NCBI GenBank assembly: GCA_002197995.1
Contig: NGZR01000005.1
Location: 1,984,001-2,048,000, forward strand
DNA from: Gaeumannomyces sp. JS-464
Lineage: Eukaryota > Ascomycota > Sordariomycetes > Magnaporthales > Magnaporthaceae
Direction: 5' to 3'
DNA length: 64,000 nt
The position numbers were made by a program, and so were the translations under genes. Positions 22,057 through 33,500 of the stretch are shown here, in pieces (positions within the stretch are counted from its first letter, which is position 1; the number at the start of each line of letters is the position of its first letter). The notes beneath the pieces are model-generated. The model was not told the origin of the DNA and ran no database searches. It worked only from the letters and a program-made list of their open reading frames with translations.

Positions 22057-22950
22057 TTGGCCTCCGTGCTGGTGATTGTCACGGTCTGTTGTTGTATATT
22101 TACAGATATCCAATGGGAATTTTGCTCGGAGTACCACAGGTAGCCAGCGTCTAGTAGTCTTTCGAATGCTCTCTTTTTATTCCGTCCGCCTTCGGGCTCG
22201 CCACGGGGAATACACCCTCCATTTGCTCAAGGCATATGAACACGGTGTAAAAACACAGAGCTAGGCAGCTGAACAGGACGCAGGGCCGGCTTGGACACTT
22301 TCCCCTCTGAATCAAACAAAAAAAAGGGAGAGGAGGAATGGGAAGCAATGAACACAGAAACCGTCCCGCTGGCTTCCCACATCAACCAAAAGTATATATA
22401 CCCAGACTCCAGCGAGGGCACGCCGCCTTTAAATACAACTGTGAAGTAACCAGAAAAAAAAAGAAGTCTACACTAATAGTGTGTGGGTGTAAAGAAAACG
22501 GCAAAGCAATGCTCCAAGGGAGCCCTCCCCAAGACGCCCTGAATCCAAAAATTTTGCCCGCATGCAGGGGGTAAGCGGTATGCGCGAAAAAAAAAAAAAA
22601 AAAAGGAACGGGGGGGGATTTACAACTGTTTAGATATACACTCAAAAGAGGCTTTGGCTGCATTAAACCCAAGCTAGCCAGTCATCGCCAGCTCACATTT
22701 CATCGCCGCCGACGACAAAAAGGCCAGTCCCGTTTTCAGGGGCGTTGGTGGGTGCGCTTCAAGGCGAGGGGTATGGCGGGCGTAGGCAACGCCGCAACCA
22801 GTAGACGCATCGCCCGCCGTCGTCGTCACACCGGTCTTCCGCAGGCGGTGGCACACCGCCAGATCTGGAGACGTGCCTCGCGCCGCGGCCATGAGTAAAA
22901 CGACGGGCGCTCCTTCCGCGTCAGTCGCCGAGCCCCATCACCCTGGACAA
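22057..22950. other. convergent 3' region between TFC4 and the SNF5 gene
   Basis: Both flanking genes end here, so it must hold their 3' UTRs. Poly(A) and poly(G) stretches occur at about 22,588-22,616. No further gene is seen. Confidence 0.45.
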
Positions 22951-25513
22951 CTAGGCCTGGGACTGGTTTGGGGCCGCGGGAGCAGGGGGGCTGACGGCAG
23001 CGGGCGCGCCGGCGGCAGTGATGGAGGAGGCATCGGTTGGGGGCTTCGGCCTCTGCTCTAGGGTTCTGCTTGATGGCGTTTTCACCTAGGTCAGCAAGGC
23101 TCGCCTGTGTATCTGGCGCTGGGACGGGGGTGATTCAAGTGGCTCGTAACTTACTTTCCCGTGCGCTGGTTCACCTTTTCGCGGTGTGCGCGATTCTTCA
23201 GATGCACTTCGAAGTTTTCGGCCGTGGTGCCCGGACCCGGGGTGTAGAGCTTGCCGGGGCAGTCCAGACACTTGATCCGTGGGATGAAGTAGAACACAAT
23301 GTTTGGTGGTATTTGATCTGCCGGCGCATCGAGACAACCCTGTTGGATTCTCGGTCGACCGCGCAGTAGCGCATCGTGCCCTCGAAATAGTCGTCTGGGT
23401 ACGTTTCTTCCAAGCCTCGTATCGCGTCGGTAAGCCAATCAGGGACAGGAGGCTAAGGAAAGGGATATCTAGAGTTAGTAAATAGATACGCAGAAGAGGG
23501 AAAAAGAGGTGGGGCGTTGTGAATACTAGGGACTTACCGCTTGTGGCAGCGGCTCGCCCGTAGCTGATGGAGGCAAAGGCGCACGAACGCGCCCGAGCTG
23601 GGCCTGCGGAAGAGCAGCGGCAACGGGGATCCTGGAGGGAGGCTTTGCGCGGCTGCGGACGGCGTCGAGGGAGGAGGGCCCATAGAACCTGGCGCGTTGG
23701 AGACGCTCGGCGCGCGGGCGGGCGGCATCGCCGGTGTCTGCGAAGGCGTCTGCGACCTAGCTGGTGTCGACAGCCTGACCCTTTCTCCCTGCAGGATCCT
23801 CCGCAGACGATGGCTGGGAATGGTAAGCTTGACGACGAGAGAGTGGGGGTCCTCGGTGGAATCCCTCGCGTCGCGCGGAACGAAGCGCCGCGACGTCCGC
23901 GTCTCGTGGTGGTGGTATATAGTCCCTGACGCCTCTGGAGTCTCGGACCGGCCGAGGTTGGCCATCCTCTGCTGTGCGGTGGCAGCGGCGCCACGAAGGC
24001 CACGGGTCCTAGCAGTGCCTGTGAGCGCGCCCATCGCTGGAGAGTCTGGTGCCGAGTCGTCGCTCTCGTCTGAATCGGACAGGTCCCCATCCCTGGCGCC
24101 TCTCTTGCGTAGCCCGCCGGGTCCCGCGGTGAGAGTCTTCTTGTAAAGACGGCTGTCGTCGACACTGAGCGCGGCGCCGGGCAGCACTGATGACACGACA
24201 AGTGTCCGGATTGTGCGCTGCCGCTCCTTGAGATCGGGCAGCGTTGGACCGCCCCGGCGATTAACGGAGCGCTTCTGGCGTCGCTGCTCGCGCGATAATG
24301 TGACCTCGTTCCGCTCCAGGTCGGCGTCGGTGAGCTCGTAAAGATATGGCGCATACTCCTTTGCCTGCTGCTGCGGCCTGAAGACCGAGGGGATTGGCGA
24401 GGGGAGAAAGGCCATAACCAAATCCGGGTCCTCAACGGGGCGGCCGTCGAAGGGGTGACGATGCTGTACAGGCTCTTGGTGAACAGCTGGCTCTGCTCGC
24501 GGATGCAGTGGGCTATTGCGGTGGCGAAACTCGCCCGACAGAGCAAGGTCACGCACCATGCTGTTGGCGAAGTCCTCGGGCGAGTTGAGTGGGTTGTTGA
24601 TTTCCCACTCGAACTGGTCGACAAGGGTGACCTGGCCGATGGTGATGTTGAGCTTGACCAGGATGCGCATCTCGTCGTTCTTGTAAGCTGAGTACGGCAG
24701 CTCCGGGTCCAGCGCGTCCTCTTCGGAGAATACCGTGGGATAAAAGTCCTGCAGCTGCTCGTTGACCTGCGCGATGACTTGGTCTAGTACGGGGCCGTAC
24801 AGCGCCGGTTCCTTGAGGCCGAGATCCTCGAGCAGTATGCGCGAGAAATGGTCGACGCTGACGAGGCGGTCGTGCAGGTTCCACGTAAAGGTGTCGCGCA
24901 GCTTGACCCGGTCGTACTCGACATCGATCCGGACCGGCACCAGCTCCTCGTGCTGCTCGGCCTGCTGGCGCATGTCTTTGCGGGAGCATTTGAAGGCAGG
25001 GGTCTGCCGCTTGCCCGGCCGCGGCTTGTCCTGGGGGTAGACGATGCGGGGGCCCGCGTTGCCCGAGTGGGTGTAACCATTGCCGAAGCCGTTGTAGCCT
25101 TCGCCATACAAGCGCGCTGGGAATGCATTGTACTGTTTGCGGACGTCGTGGAAGTCGAGCAGACGGTCGTGAGCCCTGTCAAAGGCGCCCTTGACCGTCT
25201 CGCGCTGCCGCACCAGCGCGGCCTGGTGTAGGCTGTCGCGCGTCGTGTACTGATCGAGGAGGAGCACGTTGAGCGAGTCCCGGGTCCTGGTTGGTAGAGT
25301 CTTGGTCGGGGTGAGCTCGGCGGGTGGCTTATCGCTGGCGGCGGCCGGGTCAGATGTTGATGGAGGAGCGGTCGAGGAGGACGAGGATGAAGACGACGCG
25401 CCGGCGGGGGTCGCGGCGGGCCACGGCTGGCTGACAGCGTTCGCGGCGGCGTTCGGATTGGCGGCGGGCGGCGACGCAGCCAAGGCCTGAGACGTGGCCA
25501 TGTCGGGGTTCAT
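22951..25513 (-). CDS. SNF5/SFH1-type chromatin remodelling subunit (SMARCB1 family)
   Basis: Core subunit of SWI/SNF or RSC remodelling complexes in the nucleus. The start MNPDMATSQ is at 25,513, followed by a Ser/Ala/Pro-rich leader. The SNF5 domain shows its two repeats: 'VPVRIDVEYDRVKLRDTFTW..' and 'ILVKLNITIGQVTLVDQFEW..', then 'HPFDGRPVED' and 'FLPSPIPSVFRP'. The C-terminal part has 'RIKCLDCPGKLYTPGPGTT' and 'NFEVHLKNR.HREKV', a zinc-finger-like motif seen in filamentous-fungal members. Introns: about 23,537-23,452 and one after the GGGAAA|GTAAGT at 23,156; a last exon would end with TAG at 22,951. Frame corrections: a compensating pair at about 24,530 (+1) and 24,460 (-1), and one near 23,330. 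SNF5 versus SFH1 cannot be decided from this alone. Confidence 0.8.
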
Positions 25514-27082
25514 AGGCGCCGCGAGGACGAGGAGGAAAGGCGATCGAGGCGATGCGATCGGGGGCTCGACGGCGCAGCTCACGGGCCGTCGGGTCGGTTG
25601 ATTGATGTCGCCGCAGCGGCGCGACGCCAGCAGAGGAGTCAATCCTCAAAGTCGACCGCCCTTGCGTCACTGAACGGGCCAATACCGGGCCGCAGGCTGG
25701 AGGGAGCTCTGGGATGGATGGGCGGGTGAGCGGACGACGGCGATTCGGTGAGGCTGGCTACCTTCAAAAAAGTCCTTTGCCGCGTCGGGAAGGCTGGAGA
25801 TTCAGGCCTATGGTAAGCGAGAAGGGGCACGACACGTCGGCCGCGGCGCGCTAGACAGATACAACGGTTTCAGGGGTTGCGTTGCGGGGCATGCTTGTAC
25901 CGTTCTACCACGGCCCTTTCGCAAAATAAAAAATAAGGCAGGCGAATTGAATCCACCGCAGCCACACTCGACATGTTGCGTAAGCCAACCCGAGCCGCCG
26001 GACAGCAGCACAGGGGTACCTGGATATATCTACCACAAATAGGTAGGTGAATGTAGGTGCCTAGGTAGGTACTCAAGCAGGCGTCCGGATGTATATCCTC
26101 CAACGAGCGGCATTTATTCAGCAGACCATCTATGCTCTGCATCTGCAGTATACCGAGGATGTCGTGGGCGCCTGGCGTCCAAATTCCCGATATCTCTCAC
26201 TCCAACCGCGCTCTTGTGGCGTGCCTTATGTGTAGCCTGGTTGGGCGACGCATCGACAGGGGGGATGCCGTCAATGCTTGGCGCACTCATCACGCGTTTG
26301 AGGCTGGTCGAACTGCCGTTGGCCAGAACGCGTGGGTGGTCACATAGGCTGGGGATGAGGGTTCCTCATATAGTGTCGGACAAGGGAACAGTCGCGGCCG
26401 CTAGCCGGGGAATCAAACCCCAATCCGAGACTGTGCATACGTGTTTGCATGCTGATAGATCATGGACGCTGTCCCGGCTACCTAGAGGCAGGGCATCTAC
26501 AAGTGCGTCGTCGGATCCCCTGGCCCAGCTGAGAGGCATAACCTTTCCCTCTGCGCATGAACACGCGACGGGACCACTCCCTGGCTCGGAAACGGAGCCG
26601 CGATGACGAACCTGACAGCCAGACGAGAGAGGGCTTCGATGCAGCCTTTTGTGCTCATTGGACCATTCCGGCACTGGTGGAGCCAGAACAATGGACTGGG
26701 CGTCGACAATCATCCAATTTGATGCTGCGGCAGTCAGCTAAGGGATTGTTCAAGGAGGAGGTCCGAGGTAGCGAGGTACCTGAGAGTTGAATGTGGCCAC
26801 AGCGCCCCGCGAGGTACCAGACCTTGGACGGCGCCAAAAGCACCAGGACCCCAAGCGCACAGAAATCTCCCCCTCCCCCGCTTCTGCGAAATAGCTTAAC
26901 CTGGGCCCAAATACCTGCCGTAGCCACCCCTCCTCGTCGACGACTGCTGTGCACATTACTTTTCCCACCCAGTCTTGCACCACCAGGACTCGGCCCAGGT
27001 CACCTCAGTGTCTTCATTCGTTCCATCTCGCATTCCTTAACCCTTCTAGCAAGCAAGCCAGCCCGGCTACCGCGCATTCAAT
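25514..27082. other. divergent intergenic region, SNF5 gene / M24 gene
   Basis: Promoters for both genes lie here. A tRNA-like stem-and-loop pattern at 26,397-26,475 (minus) was examined and rejected as a tRNA. No other gene is supported. Confidence 0.4.
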
Positions 27083-28587
27083 ATGACGACCGACGAGAAG
27101 GAGATCGGTTAGTGCGCCCAGCTCTCGAGTGCCTATTCGTACTCTCGTCCCTTGGTCACTTTGATCACTTTTTTGGGGTGGCTCCCCCAAGGCTGGCCTC
27201 GCGAACCACAAGCACCCACTTGGGAGCTTGCGTGCTTCGCCTGCGGCGGCTGCAGCCGCTGCTGCTGCCCGCGCAAACCCCGCTCCAATCACTGACGCCT
27301 CCCGGCTCTGTTACCAGACTACACCCTCAACAACCCCGACACCCTCACCAAGTACAAGACTGCCGCGCAGATCTCCGAGAAGGTCCTGAAGGATGTTTCC
27401 GCCCTCTGTGTTGCCGGCGCCAAGATCGTAGACATCTGCGAGAAGGGAGACCAGCTCATCGAGGAGGAGATCGCCAAGGTCTACCGGGGAAAGAAGATCA
27501 CCAAGGGATTTTCCCATCCAACGACCATCTCGCCGAGCTCCTACGTAACGCCGTACACCCCGCTCAAGACAGACGAGGCCGAGGCCGCCACGGAGCTGCA
27601 GGCGGGAGAGCCCGTCAAGATCCAGCTTGGGGCACAGATTGACGGCTTTGGATCCATCGTCTGCGACACCATCATCGTTGGCGCCGAGGATGTCGTTTCC
27701 GGCCGGACGGCCGACCTTATGTTGGCGAACCACTACGCAAATGAGCTTCTTCTGCGCCTCATGATTCCCCCTGGACTGCTGGCCCAAGGAACCGAAGAGG
27801 AGAAAGCCAAGGCGGCTGCCGTCAAGGCCCCAACGCAGTCCAAGATCACGTCACTCCTGGAGAAGGTGGCCAAGGCCTACGACGTCAACCTCGTTGAGAG
27901 CACCACGTCATGGCTTTTCGACCGCAACGAGATTGAGGGCAAGAAGAAGATTGTCATCGCTCCTGGCGAGGGCGCCAAAGGCGAGGGTGTTCCCGAGACT
28001 GGCGAGGTCTGGGGTGTCGAGATGGGCGTGAGCTTGGGTAGCGGAAAGGTCAAGCAGCTGGACCAGAGGGCCACGCTGCACCGCCGCACCACCACAACCT
28101 TTGGCCTCAAGCGCCCGACATCGCGCAAGATCCTTTCAGAGGTGCAGAAGAAGTTCGGCACATTCCCCTTCAGCTTAAGGCAGCTTGAGGACGAGAGGGA
28201 CGCCAAGTCGGGGGTTGTCGAGTGCGTGCGCGGCAACGTTTTCCGCCAATACGAGCTCGTGGGCGACAAGGATGGTGCTCAGGTTGCCAGGCTGCTGACG
28301 ACCCTTGGTAAGACCCCTGACCCATCGGACAGCGGCGAGACAGATGCAGTACTAACAGTCATGTAGCAATCACTAAGAACGGCATCACCAAGCTTGGTGC
28401 CCCTCCGGCCTTGGATGTGAGCAAGTTCCAGTCGGATAAGAAGATTGAGGATGAGGAGATCCTGAAGATCCTGGAGCAACCCATTGCTCGAAACACGGGC
28501 AACAAGAAGAAGAAGCCCAAGAAGAAGGCGGCCAAGAAGACAGCGGCCAAGTCGGAGGAGGATGACGAGGAGGAGAGTGAGGAGTGA
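27083..28587 (+). CDS. PA2G4/Cdb4-type protein (M24 'pita-bread' fold, peptidase-inactive)
   Basis: Exons 27,083-27,107, 27,318-28,307 and 28,367-28,587 give 411 residues with no frame correction. The sequence follows the EBP1/PA2G4 and fission yeast Cdb4 family, related to methionine aminopeptidase 2 ('YKTAAQISEKVLK', 'GISHPTT'-like 'FSHPTTISP', 'QIDGFGSIVCDTIIV'). Family members have lost the metal-binding residues and act in ribosome biogenesis, translation or nucleic-acid binding. The C-terminus is a Lys-rich then Glu-rich tail (KKKKPKKKAAKK..), usual for nucleolar or RNA-binding members. The first intron (210 nt) follows only eight codons, the second has a clear ACTAAC branch site. It is the one gene in this block that is fully intact. 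Confidence 0.85.
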
Positions 28588-30513
28588 GCGGCGCAGCCTG
28601 CACCGTGCTAGCTGCACCCTGCTTGCTTACATTTCGAGTGGCACTGCCTATACGTGCTGTCGAGAGCAGCTCGGAAAGAAAAATACGGGTGGCAGACAAG
28701 GGGAGGGTGAGGAGGAGAGCGATGCTAACCAAACGCGAAGGGAGGAATAAGAACAAAGAAGGAAGTCAAAAAAACATATGGAACATATGGGGATGAGCAC
28801 TGCTTTCCCGAAAGGCTATTGTTGGTGGGAAACTTGACTCCATAATCATGGCTAGATCTTTACCGACAATTGAACGCCGCAGCGCAGCGTTAGCCCAAGG
28901 GCCGACGCAGAAGGCGTGACAATCTCTCCCCCACTCTCCGTCTTAGCGTCCGGCATGCAGAGAGAAAAAGGGCGATCTTCGTGAGATCTGGACGGTCCAC
29001 GTCTTGCTGAACCATTCCGTGGAACGAGAGCGAGGCGATGAGAACCCCTGACCGTCTTGTGAGGGCCTCCCCCAGTTGGGTGGTGCCTGCCTACCTAGGC
29101 ACTGTGCTCGACATGTGTCTGGTATCTCGGGAAAGCCGTGCATCTGAGCGATGCGAGTTCGCAGTGTGGAATTGGGAAATGGAGGCAAATAAAAATGGAG
29201 GAGCAAAAACGGGTTTATTCACCTGGCCCCTGAGAATCATGTCGCAGGGTCTTGAGTGGTCTCAAATCCAGTCCGCCAGTTCCGAAGACATCCACCAAGG
29301 GTTGTTGCGTCTTTGCTCAAGGTCCCCTACTGTTTTGATGCTTGTTTTCAAGAAAGGCATGTGTCTATGGCGGTAGACGAGCAAGATAAGAAGAGGGTGG
29401 GTGTGCGGGCACCCACCTACCTACCTAGTCCAGTTGGGCTTGAGGGGAAGGAGCGAGTGAGCTTCTTGGGATCTGGGATTCAGGGCGAGCCAAGCCGAGC
29501 AAAAGACGGTCAGGGGGGATGCTTTTCGGTTGGATATTTTTCTTTTATTCCATTTATTTGGATTCATTTGGGCGCAGCTGCCAACGATAAAGAAAAACTG
29601 CACCTGCGAGCAGGGGAACTTAACCTACGTGTCGAAGTGGATGCTTTGTGCGTCTTGCGTTCCTGCTCCGAACGAACCGTGTCTCCAGGCAGGGGGGAGG
29701 AAAATAAAAGGAGACCAACGAACAAACGGAAAGAAAGGACAGGGCCGGTGGCAGAAGACAAACAAAAGTCAAGATCGGTTTCCCCAAGGCAGCAACAGAA
29801 GCACGTCCGGAATCTGGCCGTCAACCCAGGTGTATGTAAGAGAGGCACTGGGTAAGCAGTCGGGCACTGCGGAAAGTAAGAGAAGGGAAGCGAAGCCAGC
29901 CCAAGTGCGAATCTCGTCGGGCCCAGGGTCGACGGCGATAGCGCAAGGCCGAAGGAAGAAAGAAGCAGGCTCTGAGGGAAGCCTGACGTGGAACTCAGAT
30001 TTACCTCATCGCGAGCTCAGCTTGCAGCGAGCAGGCAGGCAGGCAGGCCGACCGGTGGGCGCGCTCTGTGGCACTCTAAGTCTCGCGGCCAGGGGTGTCG
30101 GGTGCTCCAGCTGCTGCTAGCACAGCACAGCACAGCACAGCACGCCCGCGCAGAGACCCTCCTAAATTTCGTGGGCAGCAAGCTCTCAACCCTTTTTTTC
30201 CCAGCCCCTTACCACCGACCCAGAACGCGTCCCGTCAGCGAGGAAGCCAACGCGAACGCCGCACGACGAGAAGGCACGCCACAATAAATGTCCTGACCGG
30301 CGCCGAGCAGTAAGTAGCCGATGCACCCGTCGATTGCGGTTGCAGCCTGCTAACGATTGTGCGCAGGCGCGGAACCGGGAGAGCGTGCACGCTGTTTGGG
30401 CGCAGGGCTGCTGCTGCTGGAAGAAGGGGGCGGCCTGCGTTCCCTCTCGCCCGAACCTCCCCAAAATTCCTTCGTCTGCCCCGACTCTCCCAAACCACCA
30501 CCACCCAACCAGC
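28588..30513. other. intergenic, no gene seen
   Basis: It includes the 3' UTR of the M24 gene and the promoter and leader of the PHD gene. A short (CAGCA)n microsatellite lies at about 30,120-30,143. Open frames here lack codon bias and family features. Confidence 0.45.
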
Positions 30514-33500
30514 ATGTTCCCCGGCAGCACAACCCGAGCCACGCGCTCGAGGATCTCAAGCCCGCAACTGCCCGCGAACACGTCCGACTCGGCAAAGAAA
30601 CAAACCTTCATGGAGAAGTGGCTCGAGCCCGCAGTCCAAAGCCGCGCCAGCTTCCAGGAGGCCGGTTTGGTGCGACACGGCGTCGTCGAGAACATGGCGC
30701 CGCTGGGCACCCTGCCGAAGCCCGCAGTGGCAAGAAAGAGCCAGGAGCAGACAGTTCGTCGCATCATTCTAAAAACCAAAGAGGCACCCAACCACAAGGC
30801 CCAGGCCCAGGCACAAACAGCACCGCAAGCGGCAGAAGATACCACGCCGCCAGCGAAAGATATCGCGCAGGTTTCGGACGAGGCCGCTGATGCTGGGCAG
30901 GAGCCGATAACAGCACCGGCAGAAGAGGACGCACCAGAGGTCGCTGTCGCTTCTGCGAAGGGCCGTCAGACCTCTGTCATGTCGCACCTCACCCGCCGCT
31001 CACTTCCATCGTCATCCGCTAAAGGCGACCACGCAGATGAACCAAAAGCGACAGGAACGCGCGTCAGGATTAATACGCGCAAAAGCATGCCTGCCAGACA
31101 CAGCTCAGGCGGCGCTCAGCAGCAGCCGCCACCGCCGCCGCCGCCTCGGCAGATAGTCACTACGCCCACTCCAACGCAAAGCAGCGACCGCAGGTCCAAG
31201 GTTGTGCCTAATAGCGCCAGCAGCAACAGCAGCCCTGTCAGCGCTCGCAACCGTACTGGAAGCATCAGCGGCAGTTCCGCAGGGCACGGTGTTGCAAGAG
31301 GGGACGACGACGACGGCAACGGCTTCGGCGACAGCGTGCCCGCACCGGCTGCTGCTGATCCTGCTCCTGCCCCTGCTCCTGCCCCTGCTCCTGCCCCTGC
31401 TCCTGCTCCGGAAGCCACGACCGAGAGCAAAGAAGTCGCGGATAGGGTCGGCGAGGTAGTAAAGTGGCTGTGGAGCAGGCGCTCAGTCATTTCCGGTACC
31501 CCACGGCCTGGGCGCTCCGCTCGCTCTATGATGACAGCGTCGCCATCCCTCACGTGATGGAGCTATTCGACCAGGTTTTCAACCAAAAGGCATCCGAAGA
31601 TACGCTCGCCGAATTTTTCCTGATGGTCAAGCGGAAGAAGCGCGAGGGCAAGAAGGATAACAAGGCCTGCTACGCGCTTGTTCCCCTGTCCACAAACTCG
31701 CGTCCCCCGCCCCACCAGCCCAAGCCCGCTCCCTACGGGGATATGGTCAAGCTGGACCTGGCTAAAATTGCCTCGAGGCTGGCGACTCCCCCACCGCCTA
31801 CATCGCCACCTATCGCGTCTAAGGTGCCGGTTCCTGATCCCGATGCCCACAAGACCAAGAGGCAGAGGACTAGCGGCCGGGGTGCCCAGAAGACGCCAAC
31901 CAAGACTCGCTCGTCGGCAGTGCCAGGCAGCGGTGCAAATGACACAAAGACGCCAGGGTCGCGCCGTGGCAAGCGCGGCGGCTCCATTGATAGCACGTCG
32001 TCGCTCTCGTCGGCGCCGTCGGATCTCGAGGAGGAGGAGGAGGAGGAGGTGTTTGGCTCCGACGCGCCTGCGCCGTCGTCCCCGACGCCAATGCCCGCCG
32101 CAGCCAGGCGAGCGAGAAACCAGGGCCGCCGCTCAACAGCACAGGCGGAACAGAATGACAAGCAGGATCAGCCAGCCGCTGCCGACGCTGTCGCTGGCTC
32201 TGCCGCGGTGGCGGAACCGGCGCGTGCCCAGAGGAGCAGCAGCAGGGCACGGGTGGTGGCGGCGCACCAGCCAATCACGGCCAGCAGACGCAGGTCCAGA
32301 AAGACTGCTGGGAACGTGTCACCCACGCCCGCCCCTACACCTACACCACACAATAATCTCGCACCAAACTCTCCGCCTGCATCTGTGTATGAGAGCAACC
32401 CGGCCGACACACCTGACCAGCCCGAAGCTCGCATGCCCGCCGTCGCCGCGAAGACGACTGCCGCCAAAACGATTGCTGCGAAGAACCGTGACCCCCCAGC
32501 TACGGCTCCCAGAAGAGGAACGAGGAATAACCGCGACGCCACCAACAACGACAGCAACAGTGCCACCGCTGCCGACAGCAGCAAGGCCTCCTCGCCTCAA
32601 CCGCCCCAGTCGGCTCCGCCCAAATTTGCGAGCAAGACGGGCGCGCTTGACGAGGACGATCCCAAGGCCAAGCTGCGCAAGGACGCTCGCAAAATCACCA
32701 ACAGCATCGCCATCTCCGAGAGCTTTTCTCGTCGCGGAGATAGCCTAAGCGCCGAACCCGCCAAGGAGTCCTCTCCCCGCCCGCTCCGGCCCCGGATGCT
32801 AGCGGCAGCCTCGCCGCCGACGTATCCACCCCGACGCCCTCCTCGGGCCAGCAGCTTCGGCGTCCTAGAGCGGCGCACCAGCTGCGGAGCACTAGGTCGG
32901 CGCGCAAGCGATCCCATGAAGAGGCTGAGGACGACACCTCGCCGCTGTCGATATCTTTCCCACCCCCGGTTGCCCCTACCCCGTCATCGACGGTCAACTC
33001 TCGTGCTGGAACACCGGGCCCTCGACCTGCAAAGAAGGCACGCACTGGCCTTCGTGTCAAGAACTCGTGAGTGGGCTCCATTTTTTTATTCTATCCGACT
33101 CTGTGGTGTTATCTTTGACACGTTCGTTTTTGTTACTTTTTTTGCCCACCTGTTTTCCTGGCCTTGTTGTGCCCAATCTGCTTTGTTGGCTGCTGCGTCA
33201 CCTGGCTACTGCCCGCCGCGCTTTCTGGGCGGCAAATGGGCGGTCGGTCACATGGCTTTTCACCGCATCACAGCCACCAGACGCCGCCAACCCGACGGTG
33301 TCGGCGCAATCCCTCCCCACCGGCAGCACGCTACCGCGGGTGTGATGGGCCGGCTGCGAGGCGCCGTTCTTTCCTGACTCTCTATCTTCCTGCCATCATA
33401 GACGGGCTCACTGAGGGGTGCATATTAGCTGACATTATTGCTGCTCCTCGTCCAGTCCTATGAAAAAGCGGACGGGCCCCTCGGCAGGACTCCCTCGTGC

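Noticed and set aside
26397..26475. tRNA-like pattern, minus strand: perfect 7-bp TAGCCGG/CCGGCTA stem and a GGGG-TTTGATT-CCCC arm
   Set aside because: The D arm and anticodon loop do not fit (no T before an anticodon, no A-box consensus) and the T loop has T instead of the invariant C. It may be chance or a decayed tRNA relic.
29256..29855. 199-codon open frame upstream of the RCO1-like gene
   Set aside because: No motif, codon usage unlike neighbours, lies in the expected leader and promoter region.
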